Source: Symbiodinium natans (lineage: Eukaryota; Sar; Dinophyceae; Suessiales; Symbiodiniaceae). From it: a DNA stretch of 61,730 bases. The translations under genes were made by a program, and so were the position numbers. Below, in pieces: positions 21,252 to 30,298 of the stretch. Numbering within the stretch: position 1 is the stretch's first letter; every line of letters begins with the position of its first letter. The notes beneath the pieces are model-generated. The model saw nothing but the letters and a program-made list of their open reading frames with translations, did not search any database and was not told the DNA's origin. The DNA is taken from NCBI GenBank assembly GCA_905221605.1, contig CAJNDS010000834.1:1-61730 (forward strand), read 5' to 3'.

Positions 21252-24200
21252 TTGGGTGGCTCCTTTTCCCTTTGTTCGTTTCTTGCTTCCCAAGCCAACT
21301 GGTGCTCAGTTTTGATTTCGCAAGGTCAGGTGCTGTTTGACAAGTGGGTGCTGCAAGTGAGCGAGGATTTGCTTCCCGTTGACTTGAAGTCTTCTCACGA
21401 TCTTTTAAACTGGTGTGAGGCAGTTTGTACCTTCCTTGCTCAGGACGAATGTGCATCTGACCTACTTAGGGTCCCTGGTGGCCCTCCTTTTGTGACAGGC
21501 CATCTTCGTGATGGTACGATTGGGAGTGCACTCGCTGCCGTTTTCCATGCATTGCCACTTCCGACCTTTACCGCTGAAACACCTATCCTAGAAGAACCGG
21601 CTTGGGTGTTACCCGTCCGGACTGTTAAATGGTCTCCTGCAAGCAGGGCTGTGCCCTTGAAGACCACGGGCCCTTTGTTCTTTTCCCAATCCCTGTTTGA
21701 TGATGGAGATACTGTTGTGTCCTCGCTGGACATTGTGGAGCCTTCGGTCAGGCCTAGAAGGCCGAAGACTGGCACCCCGACATCTCATCCCCGGCTGACC
21801 CGTCAGAAGAAAAGCAAGGAATGGATGGCTCTCCTTGATATTCTTGAGGCTAAACCAGTGATGGATATGCCGGCTAAGGAGGCTGAACTGCTCCAATGGA
21901 TTGAGGACTTTGGGGAGCAGTACGAACAAGGATCTTTGGAGTGCTGGACCTTGAATAGGATATGCCAACTTCTGGAGCGGTCTAAAGATGACACCCTTGG
22001 AGTGATCGAGGCGATTGAGGCTGTTCTGGCTGGTTTCCGCAAACAGAATCCTGGTCCCAAGTCCCTCCTCATAGGTCAAGCCAACATAACTTCGTACCGA
22101 AGCGAAGTGCGTACTTGGTTGCTGGACCGTGACGAATCCATCTGGCTGTTGCAAGAAACCCATGTCCCTGAATCAGGTACTAAAGCCCTGGTCAATAAAT
22201 TCCAATCTGTTGGCAGACAAACATGGGTAGGGCCGGCCGCTCTGACCCAGGGAGGAAGCTCAGGAGGACTTCTCACTCTTGCACCCTCGCATCGCAATGC
22301 TGCCACAGGCCCGGCCTTTATGTCTGAAGGCAAGGGGTTTGTTTCTGTTTCGATTCGATTTCAGGGCTGGGATCTCTTGTTAGTTAACTTGTATCTCCAG
22401 TCAGGAGTGGGCCCGACTGGTGGACTCAACCCGGAGATCCTTTCTCGTCTGGCAGCGGTCCTTGACCAAACCAGCACCCAGTGGCTGGTGCTTGGTGACT
22501 GGAATTGTTCCCCGTCCGAATTGCTCCGCCTAGGGTTTGTTTATAAAGTGAAGGGCCAGGTTGTCGCCCCTAATGGTCCTACCATTAACACTGGAGGCAC
22601 CTTGGATTATGCTGTTGCCTCCAAGAGGATGGCCCCATTGCTCTCCGTCTCGTCCTCTTGGGATGTCCCATTCAAACCGCATTGCGCTGTGACGGTGGAG
22701 CTCAGGGTTGGGGTTGCAGATCTGCCTGTTCGTCAGCTCAAGGGCTTCCCGTTGGAACCCACTGCCCTCTGCCCGGACGAATTGTCCATGCCGGAAGTCC
22801 AACCTGGTGGCCTTTGGGATTGGTCCCGACCGATTGATTATGAATGGGCTTCTTTCACTGCTGGGGTGGAAGAACAACTCTTCTCTGTGCAGGCAGGTAG
22901 AGGGTGGAAGCTGGAGGTCTCTTTCTCGCCACTCGTGAAGACCACCAGCCCGGAAAAACTCTGGAAAGGGTCGAGCCCGGCTTTTTGGCAATCCTTCCTC
23001 ACCTGGACCTCTAAAGCCCTGGGCACTAATCCTGACCCTAGAATCACCCCCCTCTTCGTGGAGGCGAAGAATCGCATACCTGAATTCTGGTCTGAAATGG
23101 CCTCTTGTACTGCTCAGGCCTTGCAGGACCTCCTAGGTGCTCCTGACATCCAAAGCCATCACCTTGCACTTGAGATTATCGCACACCAGGGGCGATCAGC
23201 CTTGAAAGAGGCGGTGCGCAAGAGTGATGAAGCTTACTCGCAATGGTTGCAAGAAGCTTGCAAAGGGGGTATGCGAGGCCTGTACAAGGCTTTGAAGTCT
23301 GAAGATTCCATCCCGGACAGGCCATACAGAAACATACCACTCGAAATTCGCCCGCACATCAGGCGGGCTCACTGGGCTGACGTGTGGCAGCCCATGCCTG
23401 GCAATGAGGTCAATCCCAATGTTGATTTTGATTGCCTCAGGGATGCTTCTGTAAGCCAAGCCAAAACCCTTCCTCCCATAACAGGTCCAATGGTGGCGAA
23501 GGTGATCAAACGAATGCCGACTAAAGCTATTGGTGCAGATGGGTGGAGTGTCCAGATGCTTAAATGTCTTGCCCCCTTGCAGCTTGAAAGATTGGCCCAA
23601 TTCTTTAATACCTGGGAGGGTCAGGGTGCCTTCCCGACCCAGCTCTCGGTTGTTCTGGTTGCACTCATTAACAAGTCTGAGGATGAGGAGCGCCCAATTG
23701 GACTGACGCCAGTCCCATACCGATTGTGGGCTAAGATACGTTGGCCTGTCTTTGAGAAATGGCTCCGGGAATATGCTGCCACCCAGGATTGGGACAGGGC
23801 AAAGAAGGGCCTTTCAAGTCTTGATGTTGCGTTGCGCCGTAAGCTGTCGCATGAAATTCTCCATCGGAAAAAGCGACATTCAGTGACAGTGCTTTTGGAT
23901 TTAAAGGCCTTTTATGAAAATGTCCGACATGATAATTTCGTCAAGCAGGCCATTTCCCTCAAAGTTCCGCCGTTGATCCTGAATGCAGCAATGTCGCTAT
24001 ACTCTGCTCAGCGCTTGATCAGTGCTGAACACTGTGTCTCTGGTCCGATCAAGCCCACCAAGGGCTTAGTTGCGGGCTGCCCATTTGCGCCTGGCCTCAG
24101 CAAGATCCCTTTTGACGAGATCCTGCGCCCGGCATGGGTTTCTGGCCTTGCCAAAACCATTGATCTTTACATTGACGACACTAGCTTTGACACTGAGGCT

Positions 24201-26558
24201 GGTAACCCCCACACAGCAGCGCGCCGGGCGGTGCAATTGTATAAGGCTGTGGTAGGAGGTTTGACAGCTGCTGGCCTCTCAGTCAGCCTGGGCAAGACAG
24301 CTTTTGTATGCTCGTCTCCAAAAGTTGAAGCTGCCCTTAAAGAGTATCTTCCTGAATCTGATCAAATCAAGAATGCCGCGAAGGACCTGGGGATTGATTG
24401 TACGGCTGGGCGTGGAAGGCGCATTCCGTTCCACCGTAAAAGGTTTGGGAAGGGCGTTAAGCGCAAGGCTAGGCTCTCGACCCTGCGTGTGAAATCGATG
24501 CCAGCTAGGGTCAGAGCCCTGAGGGCGGGGGTCCAAACTGTGGGCCTCTATGGCCATGAGGCAGTTGGGCTTGCGCCAAAGCGTATGCATTGGTTGCGTG
24601 CTTCCTTCGCACATGAATTGGGGCGAATGTCTTTGGGCTCGGTTGACCTCACCATTGACCATGCGTGCCCTAAGCGGCCGGACCCGGCCTTTATTATCAT
24701 TTCCCAGCATTTCAAGGCCATTCACAGGCTTCTGGGCTTCATTCCCGATAGCCAAAGGCAGCACTTTGATGATGTCTTGCCGGGTATGTGGCTTGAGTAC
24801 TCACAGGTGGAGTACCCCTGGAAGCGCGCTGCAGGGCCGGTTGGGGCCCTCCTGTGTTACCTGCTTGACTTGGGTTGGACCCCGGTCAGTGCGGACACTT
24901 GGAAATGCCCTGAACAATCGCACAGCGTCACCACCAAGGTAGGCATGCACCACCTCCTTTGCTCCCTTTCTAAGGAAACAGATAGGTGGAGGCTCGCACG
25001 TATAGCCCAGCACGACATGCTTGAACCTCTGAGTGTGGGAATTGATTGGGCCCCCCTCAGAAAGCTTAGGAATAAGATGGCAGGCCAGGAGAGGTCAGGA
25101 CCCATGGCTGTTTGGCAAGGAGCAATTCGTGCTGATCCTTGTGCCACTTGCCTGAGGTGCGGCTGTGCTGCTACCATGCAACATGTCTTATGGGAGTGTG
25201 ACTGGTGGCAAACCAACCTCCCGGAACCGGCTTCCTTTCCTAGATTCCGGCAAGAGTGGCCCATTTCCTCACTGTGGGCCAGGGGCCTTCTGCCGATTTC
25301 GCCTTACCCTGATGATGGGGAATGGGTACGAACTACTGGTGCCTGGTGTGATGGCCAGATCATTTGTGGCGAGGCGATATACTTTGCTACTGATGGCTCC
25401 CCGGGGAAATCCAAGGACCCCAGGTTCCATCGGTATACCTGGGCTGCGATTGCCTTTAAGCTTGAAGGGGATGAGCCCGTCACGATCGCGACAGCTGTCG
25501 GCTCACTGCAATCTCCGCTATCGGTGTTCCGGGCGGAGGCAGCGGCTGTCAAGTTTGTAGCTGAGCATAGTGAAGGGAACGCAGACCTCACCTTGGATTG
25601 CAAGGGCATCCTGCCCAGAGTGAATGGTACACCTTCCATCCAATCTGCCGACCTCTTCGACCCCATTCGACTGCATGCACAGAGACTCAGCCTTAACTGG
25701 GTATCCTCGCATTTAACGGAAGAACAATTCCGAGCACAGTTTGGTGCTAACCAACTTTGGAGGCGACGTGCTAACGAAATTGTGGACCAGCTTGTTGGCA
25801 CGGCTGCCGAAGCTCGTAGGGACCTGAACTTTGAATCCCAAATTAAAAAGCGTGATGCAGTTGCCATTCAGGTTAACACCTTACTGGCCAGGAGAGCTGC
25901 AGCTCTCCTTTCGTATGACAAGGACCAAGGACCGCTGGTTCAGTGGCCTGACAAAGAGCAACGAAAGCTCCGCCAAAAGCCCAGGGTCAGGGATTCGGGT
26001 GTCCTGAAAAATTCTAAGCTCCCCAAAATCAAAGGTCCTAACAAAAGGGAACAGATTGAAGGCCTTCTTGCTGGTACACAGAACTTGGGGCACACCTGGG
26101 TAGAGGGTTGTAGGCTTCCTTCCAACCTTTCAGCGCGGTGCTCGAGGTGTGAGCTATACATCCAGCAGACTGAGCCCCTCCCTACCTTTTCCCTTAAGAT
26201 CAAGCACCCTTGCCTAGGTGTTCAGGCGGACCCTCCTCCTTGGGATCCCCACCCTGATCATGTGTGGGTTAATTTAGGTAAGTCCTGGGTTTGCTCAAAG
26301 TGTGACAAGATGGTCAAAGTTGGTGTCCGCAAAATCCCGACCTGGATTGTAGCGCCTTGCAGGCCCACCAAAAGTAAGGTTGCTACTGCTAGCTCCAAAA
26401 AAGCAAAGGAGGTGACTGACACTGGGGTTCAAAGTGTTCGGGCCTTTTTTGTGTCGTCCTCCAGTCAGGAACCTTCACCTAAAATTTCTGTTCCCAAGCC
26501 TAAGCCAAAACCCAAAGCGAAGCAGTCTGGGCTCAAGCAAGCTAAGATTGCCTTTTAG
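21252..26558 (+). CDS. L1 ORF2: APE endonuclease, reverse transcriptase, RNase H (1768 aa)
   Basis: It nicks the target, reverse-transcribes the element RNA and removes RNA. APE-type endonuclease: Asn278 (ANITSY), Glu302 (LQETHV), Asp416/Asn418 (GDWN), Asp452 (LDYAV), His477 (PHCAV). RT: Asp883 (LLDLKAFYE), GLVAGCPFAPG, catalytic YIDD at 973-976, and a thumb with GLYGHEAVGLAPK. A Cys/His zinc motif (CATCLRCG...MQHVLWEC) is at 1297-1316. RNase H: Asp1381 (ATDGS), Glu1429 (RAEAAA), Asp1449 (LDCKG), Asp1512 (EIVDQL). Two further Cys pairs (CSRC, CSKC) lie in the C-terminal part. The frame is open 99 nt upstream of this ATG to the ORF1 stop, so the true start or a readthrough fusion is undecided. 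ORF3 starts 29 nt after the stop. Confidence 0.9.
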   Translation: MGGSFSLCSFLASQANWCSVLISQGQVLFDKWVLQVSEDLLPVDLKSSHDLLNWCEAVCTFLAQDECASDLLRVPGGPPFVTGHLRDGTIGSALAAVFHALPLPTFTAETPILEEPAWVLPVRTVKWSPASRAVPLKTTGPLFFSQSLFDDGDTVVSSLDIVEPSVRPRRPKTGTPTSHPRLTRQKKSKEWMALLDILEAKPVMDMPAKEAELLQWIEDFGEQYEQGSLECWTLNRICQLLERSKDDTLGVIEAIEAVLAGFRKQNPGPKSLLIGQANITSYRSEVRTWLLDRDESIWLLQETHVPESGTKALVNKFQSVGRQTWVGPAALTQGGSSGGLLTLAPSHRNAATGPAFMSEGKGFVSVSIRFQGWDLLLVNLYLQSGVGPTGGLNPEILSRLAAVLDQTSTQWLVLGDWNCSPSELLRLGFVYKVKGQVVAPNGPTINTGGTLDYAVASKRMAPLLSVSSSWDVPFKPHCAVTVELRVGVADLPVRQLKGFPLEPTALCPDELSMPEVQPGGLWDWSRPIDYEWASFTAGVEEQLFSVQAGRGWKLEVSFSPLVKTTSPEKLWKGSSPAFWQSFLTWTSKALGTNPDPRITPLFVEAKNRIPEFWSEMASCTAQALQDLLGAPDIQSHHLALEIIAHQGRSALKEAVRKSDEAYSQWLQEACKGGMRGLYKALKSEDSIPDRPYRNIPLEIRPHIRRAHWADVWQPMPGNEVNPNVDFDCLRDASVSQAKTLPPITGPMVAKVIKRMPTKAIGADGWSVQMLKCLAPLQLERLAQFFNTWEGQGAFPTQLSVVLVALINKSEDEERPIGLTPVPYRLWAKIRWPVFEKWLREYAATQDWDRAKKGLSSLDVALRRKLSHEILHRKKRHSVTVLLDLKAFYENVRHDNFVKQAISLKVPPLILNAAMSLYSAQRLISAEHCVSGPIKPTKGLVAGCPFAPGLSKIPFDEILRPAWVSGLAKTIDLYIDDTSFDTEAGNPHTAARRAVQLYKAVVGGLTAAGLSVSLGKTAFVCSSPKVEAALKEYLPESDQIKNAAKDLGIDCTAGRGRRIPFHRKRFGKGVKRKARLSTLRVKSMPARVRALRAGVQTVGLYGHEAVGLAPKRMHWLRASFAHELGRMSLGSVDLTIDHACPKRPDPAFIIISQHFKAIHRLLGFIPDSQRQHFDDVLPGMWLEYSQVEYPWKRAAGPVGALLCYLLDLGWTPVSADTWKCPEQSHSVTTKVGMHHLLCSLSKETDRWRLARIAQHDMLEPLSVGIDWAPLRKLRNKMAGQERSGPMAVWQGAIRADPCATCLRCGCAATMQHVLWECDWWQTNLPEPASFPRFRQEWPISSLWARGLLPISPYPDDGEWVRTTGAWCDGQIICGEAIYFATDGSPGKSKDPRFHRYTWAAIAFKLEGDEPVTIATAVGSLQSPLSVFRAEAAAVKFVAEHSEGNADLTLDCKGILPRVNGTPSIQSADLFDPIRLHAQRLSLNWVSSHLTEEQFRAQFGANQLWRRRANEIVDQLVGTAAEARRDLNFESQIKKRDAVAIQVNTLLARRAAALLSYDKDQGPLVQWPDKEQRKLRQKPRVRDSGVLKNSKLPKIKGPNKREQIEGLLAGTQNLGHTWVEGCRLPSNLSARCSRCELYIQQTEPLPTFSLKIKHPCLGVQADPPPWDPHPDHVWVNLGKSWVCSKCDKMVKVGVRKIPTWIVAPCRPTKSKVATASSKKAKEVTDTGVQSVRAFFVSSSSQEPSPKISVPKPKPKPKAKQSGLKQAKIAF

Positions 26559-26587
26559 CACGCTGCCGCTAAGACTGCCTCCTGAGT

Positions 26588-27949
26588 ATGCCTCCGAAGC
26601 ATAAATCCCCTGCCTCCAAGGCCTACTCAAAAGCCCGGCCGGGCAAGCGAGAGAGAGCTCGGCTTAGAGGTGCAGCTCCTAAGAGAGCGCCGCCTGCTGG
26701 TGTGAACCCCCCGCCTCCCAGGCGGAGAAGGGTGGAACCGCAGGATGAGCAAGCCCCTGAGCCTGGGCCACAACAAGTGCAACCCCCTGAGCCCTTGGTG
26801 GATAACCAGGCTCAGGGGAGGAGGAATCCTGGAGTTGTGCTTCGGGAAAATCCTCAGCTCGAGCAGCACAATCCTGTGTACCCCCCCCCAGCCGTGGTGG
26901 CAAACCAGGCTGAGAGGGATGAACCTCCTGGAATTGTCCTTCGGGAGAATCCCCATGCACCTGGGGCTGGTCCGGTTTTGGGTGCCCCAGACCAGGACAG
27001 CTGCTCTGAAGAAAGTGAAGAGGAGCCAATGGTGCCTGATCCCATTGTGCATCCCGAGCCTCCTCCAGCACCGCCAGCTGCGCCTATGTTGCCTGCCCCG
27101 TTGAACTTTGACGATATGGATCAAGAAGCGGGCGCAGCCTTTGCTATTGCTGAGAGGGCTCGCAATACCAAGCCAGGACTGGTGGCTTTCAAATCCGATC
27201 TGGGCTATCCTGGTGTTTTCCAGGCCCTACCCAAGGACCTGATCCACGTGTGGTTCAACGACACGGGGGACAGCACTGCGGCGTATATCCACAATGGAAG
27301 AACCAGATTCGGATATGACGCTGGTGGGGGCTACGTCTTGAAGGTTGGGACGAAGCAGGCCTTTGGTGATGAGGTGGCGATTTCGGCCTTGCTGCCTAAG
27401 GTGGCAGCCACCATCATTGGGGCTGGATCTACGACACTGCAGGTGCTGCTCTCTGGGCGACCATGGGAGTTCAGGTCCCATTTGGTGGCGTGGTCGATGG
27501 TGGAAAAAATCGAGCTCCTCACGGATTATGGTTCTCGGAACCAGATCCACCCTCAGTGGTCCTTGTATGCCTTCGCCCTCCTTTTGCAATTGAGCCGTCA
27601 TTTTGCTCTTCGTGATGTGTCAAAAACCAACCTGGGAATTAAGCCAGGACTCGGTGCTGCGACGCCCATGTTGTGTTTTTTCGACCTCGCGGATTGGCAC
27701 TTCGAAGGGCTTAATGCTGGAAGGTGGATTCCCAAGTATAGCTTGCGCAGCTTCGTCGAGACCCTTCGATGTGTCTGTGACGTTACGCCACTGGAGCCGT
27801 ATCTCCGCAGGCAGGCGGTGGTCCCTTGCCTCAACGAGATTATTGCAGGTCTCCCCGCTGCGCTCAAGGCAAACTTGGAAATCCAAATGGTCCTCATGGA
27901 CGGCCGACTTTCTGATTGGGCTCACCTTGCTGCATTGGCTAACCAATAA
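26588..27949 (+). CDS. L1 ORF3: Pro/Arg-rich tail plus protein-kinase-like domain (453 aa)
   Basis: Residues 1-170 are Pro-, Arg- and Glu-rich with a duplicated (V/I)VLREN(P) segment, basic at the start and probably disordered. Residues about 177-400 show a kinase-like signature: glycine-rich turn FGYDAGGGY, then VLK with Lys252, Glu262, LRD with Asp343, Asn348 (D-x4-N) and Asp366 in CFFDLADW. Lys-to-Asp is 91 residues and Asp-to-Asp 23, close to protein kinases (94 and 18 in PKA). His of HRD is Leu and the Gly of DFG is Ala. The same residues and spacing recur in the distant L4 copy. Known LINEs do not to my knowledge carry a kinase. Function is unknown: active kinase, pseudokinase or another kinase-fold enzyme are all possible. 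It is not recognised by name. Confidence 0.7.
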   Translation: MPPKHKSPASKAYSKARPGKRERARLRGAAPKRAPPAGVNPPPPRRRRVEPQDEQAPEPGPQQVQPPEPLVDNQAQGRRNPGVVLRENPQLEQHNPVYPPPAVVANQAERDEPPGIVLRENPHAPGAGPVLGAPDQDSCSEESEEEPMVPDPIVHPEPPPAPPAAPMLPAPLNFDDMDQEAGAAFAIAERARNTKPGLVAFKSDLGYPGVFQALPKDLIHVWFNDTGDSTAAYIHNGRTRFGYDAGGGYVLKVGTKQAFGDEVAISALLPKVAATIIGAGSTTLQVLLSGRPWEFRSHLVAWSMVEKIELLTDYGSRNQIHPQWSLYAFALLLQLSRHFALRDVSKTNLGIKPGLGAATPMLCFFDLADWHFEGLNAGRWIPKYSLRSFVETLRCVCDVTPLEPYLRRQAVVPCLNEIIAGLPAALKANLEIQMVLMDGRLSDWAHLAALANQ

Positions 27950-28352
27950 GCTTGGGCCTTCCAAGCTTTTGGTGCTGTCAGTCAGGTCTTGGGGTCTCCA
28001 GACCATTCAAGGCGTGGGCCCAGTCTTGTTTGCTGTGTGTGGTTGCAGATGCTCGGGTGTTGAACCCCGACTGTCATTGCCTGCTACCGTGAGTCGTGCT
28101 TGGGCGTTCCAAGTGCAGCTAGGCCTTGGTGTAACCAGGCCTCAGGCATGGGTGCCAGCCTGAAGTGAGGGGCGCAGCTTGTAGCTGTAGGGTAGGTGTA
28201 ACCCCGACTGTCTCACTTCTGAGCTTGGACTCAAGGCCTACTCCTTGCAGCTACTGCGTGAGTGGCTTTTTACTTTCTTAGGGTAGGTGTTCACCCGACT
28301 GTTTCACACAGAGCCAATGGACTCAAGGCCTCCGGCCGCTTCGTGCTTGCGT
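27950..28352 (+). other. L1 3' UTR with repeated units
   Basis: It contains two or three diverged copies of GGGTAGGTGT-(5 nt)-CGACTGT-TCAC followed by a GACTCAAGGCCT stretch (about 28191 and 28282). The last 50 nt (AGCCAATGGACTCAAGGCCT, GGCCGCTTCGTGC) closely match the end of L3, so this is a family-specific 3' end. Confidence 0.7.
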
Positions 28353-28363
28353 GTAAAATTCAC
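28353..28363. repeat. Target-site copy between L1 and L2
   Basis: GTAAAATTCAC. This copy is followed by AAAGG rather than CT, so it is 11 bp. Confidence 0.75.
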
Positions 28364-29066
28364 AAAGGGGTATGTTTGGGCAGGTACTTCACCTGTTCCT
28401 CCTGCTTGGCTCGTGTGGAGATGTGTGAATCGAGGGCATGGATCCGTCAAGGTGAGACGACGAGAATGTGCAGAATTGGGCCTCAATAATATGGAACGGT
28501 CTATGGGGATTGACCACCCCGCTGGTAGAGGGATAGCGGCCTCTGAGAATCGGAGGGCATGGATCACCTCCCGGCAAAAGCCACAGGAAGTATGCCCTGT
28601 GCATGCAAGAGGCAGCCACCGTAACCAGAGTCCATGAAGCCTTGGGCCATGACCTGGTTTGAAGACATGTCCGGCCTCACTACGGTTGAGGGGTGTGGAT
28701 GGAAGCACTGGGGACATGCAGTGAGACTCGTAGAACGAGCATCTGGGTCTACAGGAATTGACCTCCTTTCGGTTGAGGGATAGCGGCCTCCACGAACGAG
28801 GGCATGGATCACCTCCCGAATAGACAACACAGAGAATGTGCAAGCATACAGGCAATTTGCCTTGGCCAAAGTCTTCGAGCCACTGCAACGACTTGGTCAA
28901 AACGACATTCCGGCCTCACTACGGTTGAGGGTAGCGGTACGTCAAAACCGAGGACAAGGAATGAGAGGGGGAACTTGCCGGCAGTTTCACCCCACAGTTT
29001 TAGTAAGCTTTTGTTTCACTTGAACCCACAGCCCCTTCGGGTGGCTACGCCTCGCAGCGTGCAGAC
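28364..29066 (+). mobile_element. L2: 703-bp non-coding retroelement fragment
   Basis: Bounded by target-site copies, with no coding domain. It holds two diverged units about 245 bp apart: GAGGGATAGCGGCCTC followed by AGGGCATGGATCACCTCCC, near 28521 and 28769, and GGCCTCACTACGGTTGAGG, near 28672 and 28913. Its 3' end (GCCTCGCAGCGTGCAGAC) is GC-rich like the other insertions. It may be a 5'-truncated LINE 3' UTR of a third family or a SINE-like parasite. Confidence 0.55.
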
Positions 29067-29079
29067 GTAAAATTCACCT
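29067..29079. repeat. Target-site copy between L2 and L3
   Basis: GTAAAATTCACCT, identical to the other full copies. Confidence 0.85.
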
Positions 29080-29913
29080 ATGGATCAGGAAGCGGGCGCA
29101 GCCTTTGCTATTGCTGAGAGGGCTCGCAATACCAAGCCAGGATTGGTGGCTTTCAAATCCGATCTGGGCTATGCTGGTGTCTTCCAGGCCCTCCCCAAGG
29201 ACCTGATCCACGTGTGGTTCAATGACACGGGGGACAGCACTGCGGCGTATATCCACAATGGAAGAACCAGGTTCGGATATGATGTTGGCGGTGGCTACGT
29301 CTTGAAGGTTGGGACGAAGCAGGCGTTTGGGGATGAGGTGGCGATTTCGGCCTTGCTTCCTAAGGTGGCAGCCACCATCATTGGGGCTGGATCTACGACA
29401 CTGCAGGTGCTGCTCTCTGGGCGACCATGGGAGTTCAGGTCCCATTTGGTGGCTTGGTCGATGGTGGAAAAAGTCGAGCTCCTCACGGATTTTGGTTCTA
29501 GGAACCAGATCCACCCTCAGTGGTCCTTGTATGCCTTCGCCCTCCTTTTGCACTTGAGCCGTCATTTTGCTCTTCGTGATGTGTCAAAAACCAACCTGGG
29601 CATTAAACCAGGACTCAGTGCTGCGACGCCCATGTTGTGTTTTTTCGATCTCGCGGATTGGCACTTCGAAGGGCTCAATGCTGGAAGTTGGTTTCCCAAG
29701 TATAGCTTGCGCAGTTTCATCGAGACCCTTCGATGTGTCTGTGACGTCACGCCGTTGGAGCCGTATCTCCGCAGGCAGGCGGTGGTCCCTTGCCTCAACG
29801 ATATCATTGCGGTTCTCCCCGCTGCGCTCAAGGCAAACTTGGAAATCCAAATGGTCCTCATGAACGGCCGACTTTCTGATTGGGCTCACCTTGCTGCATT
29901 GGCTAACCAATAG
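29080..29913 (+). pseudogene. L3 ORF3 fragment: kinase-like domain only (277 aa)
   Basis: About 95% identical to residues 177-453 of L1 ORF3 by eye, with roughly 13 substitutions and no stop or indel. The Lys, Glu, Asp, Asn and Asp of the kinase-like signature are all kept. The truncation falls exactly at an in-frame ATG (Met177), so the whole kinase-like region without the Pro-rich tail remains as an open frame. It lacks a known promoter and is probably a dead fragment. Confidence 0.8.
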
Positions 29914-30285
29914 GCTTGGGCCCAAGCTTGTTGTGTCAGTCAGGTCTTGGGTTCTCCAGACCATATCTTCTGGGGCCAGCCTGGGTTGACGTGTGGAACT
30001 GCATGCGCGCCTCTATGCTGAGCCACTGGCATGTGTTACCCGGCCTAAGCTTGGTGCTCCAGGCTAGAAGGGGTGGTGTGACGGCCAGTGGTGTTACCAG
30101 GCCTAAGGCGTGGTGATCCAGCCTGCAGATGAGCCGGCAGTAGTTGCTCTTGTGTACCATAGGGTAGGTGTTCCACCGACTGTTTCACCTAAGCCATTCA
30201 TGTAGCCACAGGGTAGGTGTCCCCCCGACTGTTTCACCTGAGCCAATGTGACTCCAAAGGCCTACGGCCGCCTCGTGCGTGTGGT
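29914..30285 (+). other. L3 3' UTR with repeated GGGTAGGTGT units
   Basis: Two units (GGGTAGGTGTTCCACCGACTG near 30162 and GGGTAGGTGTCCCCCCGACTG near 30211, each followed by TTTCACCT) parallel those in the L1 3' UTR. GTGTTACC...GGCCTAAG repeats lie at 30034-30110. Confidence 0.65.
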
Positions 30286-30298
30286 GTAAAATTCACCT
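30286..30298. repeat. Target-site copy between L3 and L4
   Basis: GTAAAATTCACCT, identical to the other full copies. Confidence 0.85.

Larger units (their letters stand above)
19956..28352 (+). mobile_element. LINE L1: near full-length non-LTR retrotransposon with three ORFs
   Basis: About 8.4 kb: 5' leader starting with a spliced-leader remnant, ORF1 (zinc/coiled coil), ORF2 (APE endonuclease, RT, RNase H, zinc motifs), ORF3 (kinase-like) and a 403-nt 3' UTR. It is flanked by GTAAAATTCAC(CT) on both sides, as expected of target-primed reverse transcription with a 11-13 bp target duplication. ORF2 catalytic residues are all present, so L1 may be intact or only recently dead. Confidence 0.8.
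29080..30285 (+). mobile_element. L3: 5'-truncated copy of the L1 family
   Basis: It starts at a point corresponding to L1 base 27116 and runs through the ORF3 end and a 372-nt 3' UTR. Strong 5' truncation is typical of LINE insertion. The 3' end resembles L1 (GAGCCAATGTGACTCC, then GGCCTACGGCCGCCTCGTGC). Confidence 0.85.
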
